Notes: generated from the sequence alone by a model not told the origin. Positions 29,666-39,714 are shown, counted from the stretch's first letter. The stretch: DNA of 64,000 nt from Limnospira fusiformis SAG 85.79 (GCF_012516315.1 NZ_CP051185.1:4283363-4347362); one strand, 5' to 3'. Numbers and translations: made by a program.

Positions 29666-30529
29666 TTAGGGGGAACCTAGTGTTTTGTGGCTAAAAAATT
29701 GTAATCCGGTACTCCAGACTAAATAGCCACGATCATTGAGATGTAGACCATCGGTGCTGAGTTCCGGGCGCAGGTTTCCTTTTTCGTCGGTGAATAGAGG
29801 ATGTAGGTCTAGGAAATAAGCACCATTGGCGATCGCGATCGCTTCTAATTCTCTATTAAGTCGGCGTATACGACGATTAGGAATTTTAAGTAGGCGATCG
29901 CGTCCTTCCCAACTAGCATTTTGATCGCTGTGGGGTAAAATCGACTGAACGACCACTTGAGCGCTGGGATGAACCCATTGCACATCTCTAATAATTTCCC
30001 GCCAGTTGGCTAAAACCGTTTGATCGTCAATTCCCCGTAACAGGTCATTGATACCGATCATGATAAATACAGTTTCTGGTTGGGTCAGGTCAAACACCTT
30101 GAGTCGTCGTAGTAATCCCGCCGAGGTTTCCCCGGATATACCTTGATTTAACCAGGTTCTCCCTGGGGGTAATAGTTCAGGGGGAAACCATAAACTTAAT
30201 GAATCTCCGGCTAAAATGGTTAGGCGCGCGGGGCGATTCTGAGCCGCGAGAAGTGCTTTTTCTTTTAGCTGTTCTACCGAATCTTCGTAGGTCAAGCGAT
30301 ATGGTGGCTGAAATGAGGAGTTAGTGCCGTTAGGCTGAACTTCATGGGTCTGTTGGGTTTGTACTGCTGCACCAACTTGTTTTTCTTCTGAGGGTTGCGC
30401 TTGGGCTTGGGAAGTGTCGGATAATGATTGTCCCCTTAGCAATAGTAGGACAATCACCAGAGTTAGTATCCCGTTACCGATGAGGGATAACATCACCCAA
30501 GCTGGAATAGTTTTTAACGGAATCAACAC
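29666..30529 (-). CDS. SGNH/GDSL-family hydrolase, membrane-anchored
   Basis: A 287-residue protein with an N-terminal membrane anchor (LSLIGNGILTLVIVLLLL, residues 14-31) and a Gln/Ser-rich linker to about residue 75. The SGNH hydrolase domain follows, with block I LAGDSLSLWFPP (Ser), block II NQGISGETSAG (Gly), block III GINDLLRG (Asn) and block V TDGLHLNDRGY (Asp/His). All four catalytic blocks are present, so it is probably an active esterase or lipase facing the periplasm. The start is GTG 30529. Confidence 0.88.
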   Translation of the reverse strand: MLIPLKTIPAWVMLSLIGNGILTLVIVLLLLRGQSLSDTSQAQAQPSEEKQVGAAVQTQQTHEVQPNGTNSSFQPPYRLTYEDSVEQLKEKALLAAQNRPARLTILAGDSLSLWFPPELLPPGRTWLNQGISGETSAGLLRRLKVFDLTQPETVFIMIGINDLLRGIDDQTVLANWREIIRDVQWVHPSAQVVVQSILPHSDQNASWEGRDRLLKIPNRRIRRLNRELEAIAIANGAYFLDLHPLFTDEKGNLRPELSTDGLHLNDRGYLVWSTGLQFFSHKTLGSP

Positions 30530-30805
30530 GAGAATCTGAGAAACGCCCTAAAGTTGTCTACTTCTATGTTGACACTCTACCTTTGATTTTAGGGAAGGGT
30601 AGATTCTGGGTTCGCGCTACTCGCCGACCTGCCGCAGGTTTACACCAACAGTAATCGCCTCTACAATTGGCCACTCTGTGATGTAGAAGTTTAAAACGGC
30701 TGTTGTGCTACATCCTCCCTAGAAAAAGAGGAGGTTTGGCATTGTCTCATCATCAGACTCTGGATATATGGGGCGATCGCCCTAGCAATGTCTAGCAATG
30801 TGTGG
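30530..30805. other. Intergenic region with hairpin-forming sequence
   Basis: This gap between the GDSL gene and the amt terminator has no supported gene. A CCTCC/GGAGG hairpin (CCTCCCTAGAAAAAGAGGAGG-like, near 30714-30735) and other short inverted repeats resemble IS200/IS605 end structures, but no tnpA or tnpB remnant can be shown. Confidence 0.3.
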
Positions 30806-30808
30806 AAA

Positions 30809-30859
30809 GAAAAAATCGCCTCCTGTAGGGGCTATGTGCCAGTTAGGAGACGATTTTTT
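30809..30859 (-). terminator. Terminator after the ammonium transporter gene
   Basis: AAAAAATCGCCTCCT (30810-30824) pairs with AGGAGACGATTTTTT (30845-30859) with one mismatch around a 20-nt loop. Read on the minus strand the stem is followed by a T tract, so it fits rho-independent termination of amt; the A tract makes it bidirectional. Confidence 0.85.
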
Positions 30860-30889
30860 AGCAGATAAGATGGCAGATGAGATTAGAGT

Positions 30890-32380
30890 TTAATAGCTTC
30901 TGCCAATTCCACCTTCGCGGCTAGGAATACCGGGGTCAATACCTCCGACACTTGCTGGGCCTACTTCTTTGAGGAATCCGTTATAGGCTTCCATACCATG
31001 TTCGGCGATGTCGAGTCCTTCATATTCATGTTCAGGATTGACGCGGATACCGACCATCGCTCTGATGGCTAACCAGAAAATAGTCGTCATGACTACTGTA
31101 AATCCGCCGATGGACAGGACACCGAGGATTTGAACGCCGAGATTAGCGCCGCCAAAGATACCGACGGCTAGGGTTCCCCAAATTCCACAAACTAAGTGAA
31201 CGGAAGTAGCACCCACCGGGTCGTCAATCTGAATGCGATCGAAGAAGGCGACTGAGTAGACGACGATAACTCCGGCGATCGCACCAATTACAACTGCAGC
31301 CCACAAGGGTACAGCATCACAACCGGCGGTAATTCCCACTAAACCGGCGAGAATGCCGTTGATAATCATGGATAGGTCTGGTTTACCATCCTTAATCCAG
31401 GAGGTGAGGGTAGCAGTTACACCGCCTGCAGAGGCTGCTAAGTTCGTGGTCAAGGCGATATAGGGAACATTCTCATTAGCAGCCAATTCGGAACCGGGGT
31501 TAAATCCAAACCAGCCGATCCACAGAATTAAACATCCCAGGGTAGCAATACTCATGTTATGACCAGGAATCGCCCTAGGTTCACCGGATGGACCGTATTT
31601 GCCCATGCGCGGTCCGAGGAATGCTGCCCCCATGAGGGCGGCCCATCCTCCCACGGAGTGAACTACGGTTGATCCGGCAAAATCATGGAAGTCCATACTT
31701 GCTAACCAGCCGTTATCAGTCCAGACCCAGTGTCCGGTAATGGGGTAGGATATTCCCACCAGCAATAGGCTAAATATTAGGAAGGCGACAAATTCGATCC
31801 GTTCGGCTACTGCGCCGGATACAATAGTGGCGGCGGTACCTGCGAAGGCGACCTGGAACAGAAAGAAAACTTCTTTGGGTAATCCTTCGGGGAATGGGTC
31901 AAGTCCGTAAACGCTGGGCTCTCCAGTCAGGAAGAAGCCACCACCACCAATAAAGGGGTTTTCCCCTCCGAACATGACTGAGAATCCAAAGAACCAGTAA
32001 ATTAGGGTGGCGATCGCAAATACGATTAGGTTTTTGGAGAGAATGTTAACGGCGTTTTTGTGACGACAAAATCCGGTTTCTAACATCCCGAAACCAGCGT
32101 TCATAAAGATTACCAAAATACTGGCAATCACAATCCAAATGGTATTTAAAACACCCTGCACATATTCGGGAGTTATGGGTTGTGCGTCGTCTTGGGCGAC
32201 TGCTGCTAAACTCCAAAATATAATAATCAGGGCCGTGAGAGGAATGCACCCTAGTAGGCTAGGAGAAAGCCATCTGGGTCTTTTGGGCTGCAAAATTGAC
32301 GGAGTAGGCTGAGGCGCAGATCCAACTACCTCAGCAAATTGCCGATAACTTCTGGTTCTCGACTTTTGGCGTTTCAACAT
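30890..32380 (-). CDS. amt: Ammonium transporter (Amt family)
   Basis: A 496-residue Amt channel with about 11-12 transmembrane helices. Diagnostic segments are [22 protein letters not shown] (residues about 100-120), [44 protein letters not shown] (around 210-240), and the twin-His pore motif region [16 protein letters not shown]. The N-terminus carries an Arg/Lys-rich extension of about 45 residues before the signal/first helix, longer than usual. ATG 32380 is preferred over a TTG 18 bp upstream. No glnB/glnK gene is adjacent. An NtcA-type palindrome lies about 340 bp upstream. Confidence 0.94.
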   Translation of the reverse strand: MLKRQKSRTRSYRQFAEVVGSAPQPTPSILQPKRPRWLSPSLLGCIPLTALIIIFWSLAAVAQDDAQPITPEYVQGVLNTIWIVIASILVIFMNAGFGMLETGFCRHKNAVNILSKNLIVFAIATLIYWFFGFSVMFGGENPFIGGGGFFLTGEPSVYGLDPFPEGLPKEVFFLFQVAFAGTAATIVSGAVAERIEFVAFLIFSLLLVGISYPITGHWVWTDNGWLASMDFHDFAGSTVVHSVGGWAALMGAAFLGPRMGKYGPSGEPRAIPGHNMSIATLGCLILWIGWFGFNPGSELAANENVPYIALTTNLAASAGGVTATLTSWIKDGKPDLSMIINGILAGLVGITAGCDAVPLWAAVVIGAIAGVIVVYSVAFFDRIQIDDPVGATSVHLVCGIWGTLAVGIFGGANLGVQILGVLSIGGFTVVMTTIFWLAIRAMVGIRVNPEHEYEGLDIAEHGMEAYNGFLKEVGPASVGGIDPGIPSREGGIGRSY

Positions 32381-32710
32381 TTGCTTACAGTTGTTCAATT
32401 TACGTTAATGTGGAAAGAATGAGGCGGCAAATGATAGCCGTCTGGTTAGAGAGATGCTTAATCTTTATGCCTACCTTACTTAATAGGTAGGTGTTAACTA
32501 GCCGGACTTTAACAGGTGTGGGTTAACCGATAAAACTCCCACATCTGTACTCAACTGAGTTCATTTGCTAACAGGTGGACTTACCATTTAACCATAAAAA
32601 GTACGGATAAACTACGAGAAGTTTCGAGGGATAATCAGATTCTTTCTAGTCCAGGGCTATGACTTGAAGCTACGATTTTTATCTACTTTGTTAACATTAT
32701 CTTAATCAGA

Positions 32711-32734
32711 TTTCTGTATACTGCAATACAGAAA
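32711..32734. promoter_or_regulatory. Candidate NtcA-binding palindrome
   Basis: A near-perfect palindrome contains GTA-N8-TAC at 32716-32729 (TTTCTGTAT / ATACAGAAA arms). This is the NtcA consensus for nitrogen control in cyanobacteria. It lies between purE and amt; amt is a known kind of NtcA target. The spacing to the amt start (about 340 bp) implies a long leader if it acts on amt. Confidence 0.5.
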
Positions 32735-32820
32735 TATATAGCAAATTGCTATAAAGGGACTGATAGATTATGGGCCCGGTATGGTTATATACAAACTGGT
32801 GTAATAATGGGGTTTTTCCA

Positions 32821-33366
32821 CTACATTTGTTTAAGGTATTCTTGATATCCAAACTGTGCAAGGATTGTTTGTTTTTCGAGTACAGATTCGGTTAACTCTT
32901 GTCGATAGGCTTGGACTTTTGCCATGAGTTCAGGTTGGTGAGAAGCCAAAATCTGAACAGCGAGTAGACCGGCATTTTTAGCGTTTCCGATCGCCACTGT
33001 AGCCACAGGAATACCGGCTGGCATTTGAACGATAGAATAGAGAGAATCTAGTCCCATTAGGTGACGGCTGGGGACGGGAACCCCGATCACAGGTAAAGGG
33101 GTGAGAGATGCAACCATTCCGGGTAAGTGAGCCGCGCCGCCTGCACCAGCTATAATAACTTTTAATCCGCGTCCTAGGGCAGTTTTGGCATACTCAAACA
33201 TCCGGTCTGGGGTACGGTGTGCCGATACGATCGCTACTTCCCAACTAATACCAAAATCTTGACATACGGCGATCGCTGCTGACATGGTAGGTAGGTCAGA
33301 ATCACTGCCCATAATAATACCAATTTGAGCAGGGGAGGAGTTAGGGTCCTGAGAGATTGAGTCCAT
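32821..33366 (-). CDS. purE: N5-carboxyaminoimidazole ribonucleotide mutase
   Basis: A 181-residue class I PurE. Diagnostic motifs are [16 protein letters not shown] (residues 16-31), [18 protein letters not shown] (with the catalytic His) and [20 protein letters not shown], ending in the [25 protein letters not shown] helix. It moves the carboxyl group of N5-CAIR to form CAIR in purine synthesis. The length is normal. purK is not adjacent. The start is ATG 33366; the gene stands alone and is divergent from the toxin-antitoxin pair. Confidence 0.96.
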   Translation of the reverse strand: MDSISQDPNSSPAQIGIIMGSDSDLPTMSAAIAVCQDFGISWEVAIVSAHRTPDRMFEYAKTALGRGLKVIIAGAGGAAHLPGMVASLTPLPVIGVPVPSRHLMGLDSLYSIVQMPAGIPVATVAIGNAKNAGLLAVQILASHQPELMAKVQAYRQELTESVLEKQTILAQFGYQEYLKQM

Positions 33367-33600
33367 AGCAGTTGTTAATAACGAAGTGAAACTACAGACC
33401 CGGATTATAGCATTAGGGGTGGAGATAGTTGGGAGTAACTACGTCTGTTGAGGAATTGTCCCCCCAAATTGAGCTACAATGTTTATAATCATGAGAGAGG
33501 CGAAATACGAGGGTTGACATGGCGCCAGTCTGGTTGGACTACAAGCCAGCAGCAGAGAGACCCGGAATCATCCACTATTATTGAGAGGTAACAGTAAATC

Positions 33601-33837
33601 ATGCTAAAAAGTTACGAAGCGATCTACGAAAACGGTGAGTTTAAATGGTTGTCAGACCAGCCAGACCTGAACAAAGCACGAGTGATTATCACTGTATTAC
33701 CGGAGCCAGATCTATCTAATCGAGAGGGAAATAAGAAACGGCGATTTCCGCCAGATTCAATTGCCGGAAAAGGCCAAACCATTGGGGATATAATTAGTCC
33801 AATTGTAGATGAGGATGACTGGGAATGTCTAAAGTGA
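33601..33837 (+). CDS. Antitoxin of a PIN-toxin module
   Basis: A 78-residue small acidic/mixed protein starting MLKSYEAIYENGEFKWLSDQ. It resembles the small partner proteins that precede PIN toxins in cyanobacteria. Residues 1-35 look like the DNA-binding/dimer part and the end (GDIISPIVDEDDWECLK) like a toxin-binding tail. It overlaps the toxin gene by 13 bp, the usual arrangement of a toxin-antitoxin operon. GAGAGG lies upstream of the ATG. Confidence 0.8.
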   Translation: MLKSYEAIYENGEFKWLSDQPDLNKARVIITVLPEPDLSNREGNKKRRFPPDSIAGKGQTIGDIISPIVDEDDWECLK

Positions 33838-34226
33838 TTGTCCTAGATACCCATATATGGATTTGGCTGATTACACAAGAGTTTGAAAGATTTCCGGCTC
33901 ATTGGTGTGACCAAATTTATGCTGCTGACGAAGTTGGTATTTCCCCAGTATCTTGTTATGAAGTCGCAGTAGCTTACAAAAAAGGAAGGTTAGAGTTACC
34001 CTGTCCAGTAAATGAGTGGCTACATGAAGCCCTAACGCCCACAGGTATTAGTCTGATGCCTTTGAATGCGGAAGTCGCTTGTCAAGCGGTGAATTTATCT
34101 GCGATTCATAAAGACCCTTTTGATAGGATAATCATAGCAACGGCGTTAGTTTATCAAGGTCAATTAGCAAGTGTCGATCGCCAGTTTACTAGATATCCCG
34201 AATTAACAGATTATTTAATGAGATAA
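33825..34226 (+). CDS. PIN-domain toxin (VapC-like)
   Basis: A 133-residue PIN-domain nuclease. The first acidic site lies in IVLDTHIWIW (residues 5-14, Asp), the second in ISPVSCYEVAVAYKKGRL (Glu near residue 47), and the third in IHKDPFDRIIIATALV (Asp near 97 and 100), so the catalytic acidic residues are all present. VapC-like toxins cleave tRNA or rRNA and are held inactive by the antitoxin. The ATG overlaps the antitoxin gene by 13 bp. The protein is complete. A functional TA pair is likely. Confidence 0.88.
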   Translation: MSKVIVLDTHIWIWLITQEFERFPAHWCDQIYAADEVGISPVSCYEVAVAYKKGRLELPCPVNEWLHEALTPTGISLMPLNAEVACQAVNLSAIHKDPFDRIIIATALVYQGQLASVDRQFTRYPELTDYLMR

Positions 34227-34281
34227 ATTTGGGTAAAGCGAGAGTTTTTTTAACCCAGTTATAAATCAATGATTATGTAAG

Positions 34282-35484
34282 ATGATGAATGAAAGCCTCC
34301 CGCCTAATGATGTGTCAGTAGATTTAATTAACAGTCAGATTCTAGGTAAACCTGGATTACATACCCTACAAATTCGTGATGGTGTAGTTAAGGCGATCGC
34401 CACGAAACCAGACCCCGCCGCCGCAGTGGTTGATGTAGGTGGAGATTGGATTTCCCTAGGGGGGATAGATTTACAGATTAATGGTGGGTTAGGGTTAGCT
34501 TTCCCGGAGTTAACGGGGGAGAATTATCAACAACTGCAAGGTATTTGTGAGTATTTATGGGATCAGGGGGTTGATGGATTTTTGCCTACCATAGTGACAA
34601 CCACCGTAGAGAAATTTAGGCGATCGCTGGCTACCCTAGGGGAATTTCAACCAGACGGGAAGGACGGGAAGCACTCGGCGGCGGAGATTTTAGGAGTTCA
34701 TCTTGAGGGACCATTTCTGAATGTGCAAAAACGGGGCGCACATCCTCAAAATTGTCTATTACCCCCAACCACAGATAATGTCAAACGGGTTCTAGGGGAT
34801 TATGGGAAGGTGGTTAAGGTGATGACTCTAGCGCCAGAATTAGACCCCACCGGGACAGTTATCCCCTATTTGAGGAGTTTAGGCATTATCGTCAGTCTCG
34901 GTCACTCTCAGGCTAATTTAACTGTGGCTGATGAAGCATTTAACCAGGGGGCGACAATGGTAACTCATGCTTTTAATGCCATGCCTCCCCTACACCACCG
35001 GGAACCAGGACTATTGGGGGCGGCTTTATGTCGCTCAGAGGTATTTTGTGGGGCGATCGCTGATGGACATCATGTTTGTCCAACCATGCTGGAGGTACTG
35101 TTACGGGGGAGTAAGGGTGAGATTTTTGTGGTTAGTGATGCTTTAGCGCCTTTGGGATTGGCGGATGGTGTTTATCCGTGGGATGACCGGCGCATTGAGG
35201 TGACAGGGGGGGTGGCTCGGCTGGAGGATGGAACTTTGGCGGGAACTACTTTATCGCTGTTGAGGGGAGCGGAAAATTTAGTCAGGTGGGGGATCTGTTC
35301 TGCTGCTGAGGCGATCGCTTTAGTAACAGAAACTCCACGTCGAGCGATCAGATTATCAACGGAAATCATCGGTCAACCAATAACCCGATTATTGCGATGG
35401 ACAGAGGAGCAGGGATGTCTGAGGGGACAAAGGTTGAGAATTGGATCTAAAATAGACAACTATCTCCCCTCCCTAAACTGTTAG
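34282..35484 (+). CDS. nagA: N-acetylglucosamine-6-phosphate deacetylase
   Basis: A 400-residue amidohydrolase. Motifs: GGIDLQINGGLGL (residues 55-67), LGVHLEGPFLNVQKRGAHP near 150 (Glu metal ligand), VSLGHSQANLTVADEA near 210, VTHAFNAMPPLHHREPGLLGAAL with two His near 232-242, and VVSDALAPLGLADG near 290 (catalytic Asp). The enzyme removes the acetyl group from GlcNAc-6-P during amino-sugar recycling. The length and order are normal. It starts at ATG 34282, 55 bp after the PIN toxin stop, in a separate role. Confidence 0.95.
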   Translation: MMNESLPPNDVSVDLINSQILGKPGLHTLQIRDGVVKAIATKPDPAAAVVDVGGDWISLGGIDLQINGGLGLAFPELTGENYQQLQGICEYLWDQGVDGFLPTIVTTTVEKFRRSLATLGEFQPDGKDGKHSAAEILGVHLEGPFLNVQKRGAHPQNCLLPPTTDNVKRVLGDYGKVVKVMTLAPELDPTGTVIPYLRSLGIIVSLGHSQANLTVADEAFNQGATMVTHAFNAMPPLHHREPGLLGAALCRSEVFCGAIADGHHVCPTMLEVLLRGSKGEIFVVSDALAPLGLADGVYPWDDRRIEVTGGVARLEDGTLAGTTLSLLRGAENLVRWGICSAAEAIALVTETPRRAIRLSTEIIGQPITRLLRWTEEQGCLRGQRLRIGSKIDNYLPSLNC

Positions 35485-35529
35485 GAATGGTGGGGGATAG
35501 TTAGTACATTTGTTGGAAGCGCCAAAATT

Positions 35530-37973
35530 ATGGGTGAAGCTAAACGTCGCAAAGAGATGATGGGGGAAAAGTACGGTAAGGAGGAATAGTGCGATTCGTT
35601 TGGTAGAAACCAGCCTAAAGCCTACTGGTTATAGGTTTGGGGGATTACCAGCGGGGACAGATAAAAACAGAAAAACCTGTTCCCTGACAACTGAATTACC
35701 TTGAGGGTGAAAGTCCCTCCCGTCTGGTGTAGACGTGACAGCATCATCCCCACTGAGGCGATCGGACTATCGCGACTTGGTGAAGCGGGATGAAAAGGCA
35801 GCTCTGCTGGTAGCCTAAACTGGCACTCTGTCGAGCAAGTACCCATGGATAAGGAAATCTGAAGATGTGATCAAAACGTCGTCACCTTAAACCAGCGAAA
35901 AGGCTGACACGCTGGAGCCAAAAGGCTAAGGATAAATGGGGTTGGCTGATTGTTCACAGACCAACATACACTCCCTATAAACCCGGCGTAAAGCATCGTC
36001 CTAAAGGTACAACCAAAGGTAATTCGGAACGAAGTAACCCATGTATATGCTCTCAGGTATTGGTCGATAACTGAGTAGGTAGCCAGCCGCAAGCTGTATG
36101 TGGTCAGGATTGGGACAGAAGCGAAGGTCTAGGGTAATGCCTAGAATAGGCTGACAGTTCCACGATGTTACGGAATATAGAGTTGCCAGTAACAGGAAAT
36201 GAAATCTGAAACGAGTGTAAAGACTACGGAAAGACTGGAATGGGGTGACATCAACTGGAAAAAGGTTGAACGTCGCTTATTCCGCCTGCAAAAACGAATC
36301 TATAAAGCCTCAAAGCGTGGTGATTTCAAAGCAGTTCGCTATCTCCAAAAGTTGTTATTAAAGTCCTGGTCAGCAAAGGTATTAGCGGTTAGATCGGTAA
36401 CTCAAGATAATCAAGGTAAAAATACGGCGGGTGTGGACGGGGTAAAATCCCTATGCTCACAAGCACGAATCAACCTTGTCGGACAACTGACGCTAGGTGC
36501 TAAACCCAAGCCTACCCACAGAGTAGACTCGACAGAAACGGTCGTAAATGCTCCAAGTCGGAATGGAGAACAGACTATATTTTGTCGCGCGGGTCAAGGT
36601 TTGGTGAGACTAGCATTAGAACCGGAATGGGAAGCCAAATTTGAATCTAACTGTTATGGATTTAGACCAGGACGCTCATGCCATGATGCCATAAAAGCAA
36701 TATCCAATCATCTGGAGTCAGAGCCTAAATGGGTGTTAGATACCCAGATCACTAAATGCTTGAGCGATCGCATTAATGGCGATCGCCTGTTGGATAAATT
36801 AGGAACATTCCCTAAATTACGCCGACAAATACGAGCATGGCTCAAATCCGGTGTAATGGATGGAAAACAGCTATTTCCGACCAAGGAAGGCACTCCCCCA
36901 GGAGGCTTAATCCAGCCATTACTGGCACATATTGCCCTCCACGGCATCGAAGAAGATATCCTAAAGATGGCTGATCAGCTATCTGGAAGAGAGCCAGTTA
37001 ACCGCCATCAACTATGTTTAATTAGATACGCGGATAAGTTGGTTATACTTCACCAAGATGCTGCTGTAATCCATCACTCCCAACAGGTAATCAGGGAGTG
37101 GTTAAAGCCATGGGGTCTTGAATTAAAACCAGAACAAACGAGGATAGCCCATACTCTTGATGGGGAGGATGCGGGTTTCGACTTCCTCGGTTTCCATATT
37201 CAACAATACCGAGTCGGAAAATATCACTCTGGAAAGGATAGAAAGGGAAAATCTCTGGGTTTCAAGACTATCATCAAGCCATCCCGAAATGCAGTCACAG
37301 AACACTATAAGCTACTGGCGAGGGTAATTGATGCTCATCAAGCTGCCCCTCAAGCAGCACTAATCAGGAGATTGAATCGAATCATTCTCCGATGGAGTAA
37401 CTATTACTCAACAGTAGTCTCTAAAGAAGTGTTGAATAAATTGGATTACCTGCTATTCGGAAAGCTGAGAAGATGGGCAAATCGCCGTCATCCCCATCAG
37501 AGCGAAAAATGGGTGGCTAACAAATACTGGCAGAGTATTGATAACAGAAATTGGGCTTTTGCTGTACGAGGACATGAGGAAATAGCCTTATTCAAACATT
37601 CCCAGATACATATATTTAGGTATGTTAAAGGAAAAGAGGCAGCCTCTGCTGAGGATGGCAATTTAAGCTATGGGAGTACAGCCAATTGTGGAAATTATCA
37701 GTGATTAGAGCTGAGGTGCTAATGACAGGAGCTGTAACATTGAGGAGCCGGATGAAGGGAAACTTTCACGTCCGGTTTTGAAGACGAGTTAGGATGGCGA
37801 CATCTTGGCTTAGTTTAACTATCTTGCCTTGGGTACCGATTACTAAAACCCAAAGTGAACAGTTTATGCAATGGACTACTAAGGGGGCTTGGTTTGGGAT
37901 TAGCTTTTTAGTGATTTTTTGGCTAACTATTCGGTTGGTTGGTCCGGCTTTGGGCTGGTGGACGGTTGATTAG
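35530..37973 (+). CDS. DUF2839-family membrane protein split by a group II intron (exons 35530-35588 and 37820-37973)
   Basis: The 5' exon (59 bp) reads MGEAKRRKEMMGEKYGKEE and the 3' exon (154 bp) reads ILPWVPITKTQSEQ and onward to a membrane segment and the ...GWWTVD stop. Joined after GAATA with TATC they give a continuous 70-codon frame (213 bp with stop) with the typical DUF2839 order: basic N-terminus, LPWxPITK motif, one transmembrane helix (FGISFLVIFWLTIRLVGPAL) and a Trp-rich end. Without splicing the 5' exon stops at a TAG right after GAGGAA. The gene can make its full product only if the intron is removed. DUF2839 has no known function. Confidence 0.85.
35589..37819 (+). mobile_element. 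Group II intron with internal maturase ORF
   Basis: The intron begins GTGCG (35589-35593) and ends in AAC (37819), matching GUGYG...AY. Domain V is a 34-nt hairpin at 37744-37777 (GAGCCGG ... GGGAAAC ... CCGG), followed by a domain VI-type segment. The intron-encoded ORF is at 36199-37704. It interrupts a conserved gene and both boundaries restore the frame exactly. Confidence 0.9.
36199..37704 (+). CDS. Group II intron maturase with degenerate reverse transcriptase
   Basis: A 501-residue intron-encoded protein. The RT fingers/palm are recognisable (CYGFRPGRSCHDAI near residue 153, EGTPPGGLIQPLL near 233), but two catalytic aspartates are changed: motif A reads LDTQI in place of LDADI (Gln183) and motif C reads YADK in place of YADD (Lys280). 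The region that is normally PLGIPT is also degraded. The C-terminal maturase (X) domain and following basic segment (about 350-470, WSNYYSTVVSKEVLNKLDYLLF) look intact. The ORF has no stop. A splicing-only maturase is the best reading; new retrohoming is unlikely. No HNH endonuclease domain is evident at the C-terminus. Confidence 0.85.
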   Translation: MKSETSVKTTERLEWGDINWKKVERRLFRLQKRIYKASKRGDFKAVRYLQKLLLKSWSAKVLAVRSVTQDNQGKNTAGVDGVKSLCSQARINLVGQLTLGAKPKPTHRVDSTETVVNAPSRNGEQTIFCRAGQGLVRLALEPEWEAKFESNCYGFRPGRSCHDAIKAISNHLESEPKWVLDTQITKCLSDRINGDRLLDKLGTFPKLRRQIRAWLKSGVMDGKQLFPTKEGTPPGGLIQPLLAHIALHGIEEDILKMADQLSGREPVNRHQLCLIRYADKLVILHQDAAVIHHSQQVIREWLKPWGLELKPEQTRIAHTLDGEDAGFDFLGFHIQQYRVGKYHSGKDRKGKSLGFKTIIKPSRNAVTEHYKLLARVIDAHQAAPQAALIRRLNRIILRWSNYYSTVVSKEVLNKLDYLLFGKLRRWANRRHPHQSEKWVANKYWQSIDNRNWAFAVRGHEEIALFKHSQIHIFRYVKGKEAASAEDGNLSYGSTANCGNYQ

Positions 37974-38016
37974 CTAATTGGGGTAATTTGCACCCTTAGA
38001 ATCAGTTAATCATCTT

Positions 38017-38054
38017 AACCTGTAGGGTTAATTGATAAATTAGCCTTACAGGTT
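38017..38054. repeat. Inverted repeat downstream of the DUF2839 gene
   Basis: AACCTGTAGGGTTAATT (38017-38033) pairs with AATTAGCCTTACAGGTT (38038-38054) with two G-U pairs and a 4-nt loop. No T tract follows on either strand, so it may be a structured RNA or a repeat and not a simple terminator. The rest of the 416-bp gap (37974-38389) shows no gene. Confidence 0.5.
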
Positions 38055-38389
38055 CCCTGGCTAGGACTGCTCAAAAAGATTGAGTTTTGTTAAATTTAGT
38101 TATGTTTATCATAAGGATTTGTTTTAGCTATGGCAAAACTCGAATCACTATGCTAGATCTGAGAAGGCTATCTCTAAGCCTAATGCCATCAAGGATTTGG
38201 GAATAACGCGATCGCTTTGTTTTCAAGTTGTTTTCAGTTGATTCAGGCTCTGGTTGGACTGAAATATTCAACGGATCATGGTGAATTAGGTTAGTAGAAG
38301 TGATACTTTACCAACATCGAGATACCCAGTCCTGAGATTATGTTAAATTTTGAAGATAATCTAAAGATTGTGGTGACAGGAGAAAAACT

Positions 38390-38734
38390 ATGTTTATCAG
38401 ACTTGCGGAGCAACATCGAAAATTCGTTCAGGATTTGGTGATGAATCTCCAAGCCCTAGCTATTGTGCTGGAACGACGGGGCTACCTGGCTTCCTGCTAT
38501 ACTTGTGGGGGTCAAATGAACAGCGCCTCATTTATGGTCAGCCTGAGTGAAAATCATCTGATCCGGTTTTTGGTGTCGGATTATGGGATTACCTGGACGG
38601 AGATGCGCGACGATCGCGAATTGATGAAGTTGGAAGGCGCAGAGGCGATCGCTCAATTAGAGGAACTCGCGAGTCTGGTCAAGCATGATATACTCGGACC
38701 GGCGGCTGTACCCCAAAGCATTCATCAGGGATAA
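38390..38734 (+). CDS. DUF1815-family protein
   Basis: A 114-residue soluble protein conserved in cyanobacteria. It begins MFIRLAEQHRKFVQDLVMNL, with LERRGYLASCYTCGGQMNSASF (residues 31-52, three Cys or near-Cys positions) and FLVSDYGITWTEMRDDRELMKLEG near residue 65. I assign it to DUF1815 from memory. The function is unknown. ACAGGAG lies before the ATG. It stands alone; 51 bp after its stop the composite intron begins. Confidence 0.75.
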   Translation: MFIRLAEQHRKFVQDLVMNLQALAIVLERRGYLASCYTCGGQMNSASFMVSLSENHLIRFLVSDYGITWTEMRDDRELMKLEGAEAIAQLEELASLVKHDILGPAAVPQSIHQG

Positions 38735-39714
38735 GGGATAATTACCAATCCAACCGGGTCTTAAAATGCTAATGTAAATATATAGGTGCGAGACGTTTAG
38801 GAGTCAAATAAGGCTGCAATGGCTGAAATAACCTCCTAGTGAGACTTTCACCCCTTGGTGGAATAAAAGGGACTCGTACCCTGACCATCCCATAACTGTT
38901 TATATGTCCTCAAAGCGAAAGCTAAGCAAGGGACTCAAGGTCAATCCCATAAAAGAAATCGAATATCCAATCCAAGTATACCACAAGGAGGAGTATTAAA
39001 ACCACTTGGGCGATTATGGGAAAGAGTAACGGCGATAGCCACCCCCAATTTCAGGAATCACAACCCTGGGACTGAAGCGGGGAACGGAAGGCGTGAAGTA
39101 GAACCTACTACCAAAAGCGACCACTGCCAACCATCCATGACTAAGGAAATCTGAATGTTCCGACTTGAACCATCGTTATTACTAAGCAGCGAAATAGGTT
39201 GATACGCTGCGCCCAAAAGGGTAAGGGGAAAAGTAGGGTTTTCTACATAACACCTACACAGACTTTTAAAAGTACCCCGGTGGAAAGGACAAGTCTAAAG
39301 ATGGAATGCCCATATAAACGGAACGTTTTAAGTCCTCCTGGACTCTGAATATCTGGTCGAGATATCAGTAGTGACAAATGTAAGCGCAAGTCCTAGAGGA
39401 TGTGAGATGTGACCAAAAGCCAACGCCCAGTTGTAATGGCTGGGATATGCTGACAGGTTACGGTTTGATTGCAAGGTTAGAGTCTAGTGGGAGTTACTAT
39501 GACGAAAGCGAGTTCAAAGAAAGGCTTTGAGAAATCAAAGCCAATCAAGACGTGCGTTTGTATGGAAGGCTATCCCATGGGCTAAGGTCCAACGGAAAGT
39601 TTTCAAGCTCCAAAAGAGGATATACCAAGCAGCTAAATCCGGGCAGGATGCAAAGGCTAGAAGGTGGCAACGTCTACTGGTGAAGTCATATTATGCTCGA
39701 CTCTTAGCAGTGCG

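Noticed and set aside
32600..32615. Second NtcA-like site GTACGGATAAACTAC upstream of amt
   Set aside because: The spacing is nine bases between GTA and TAC, not eight, and the arms are not palindromic.
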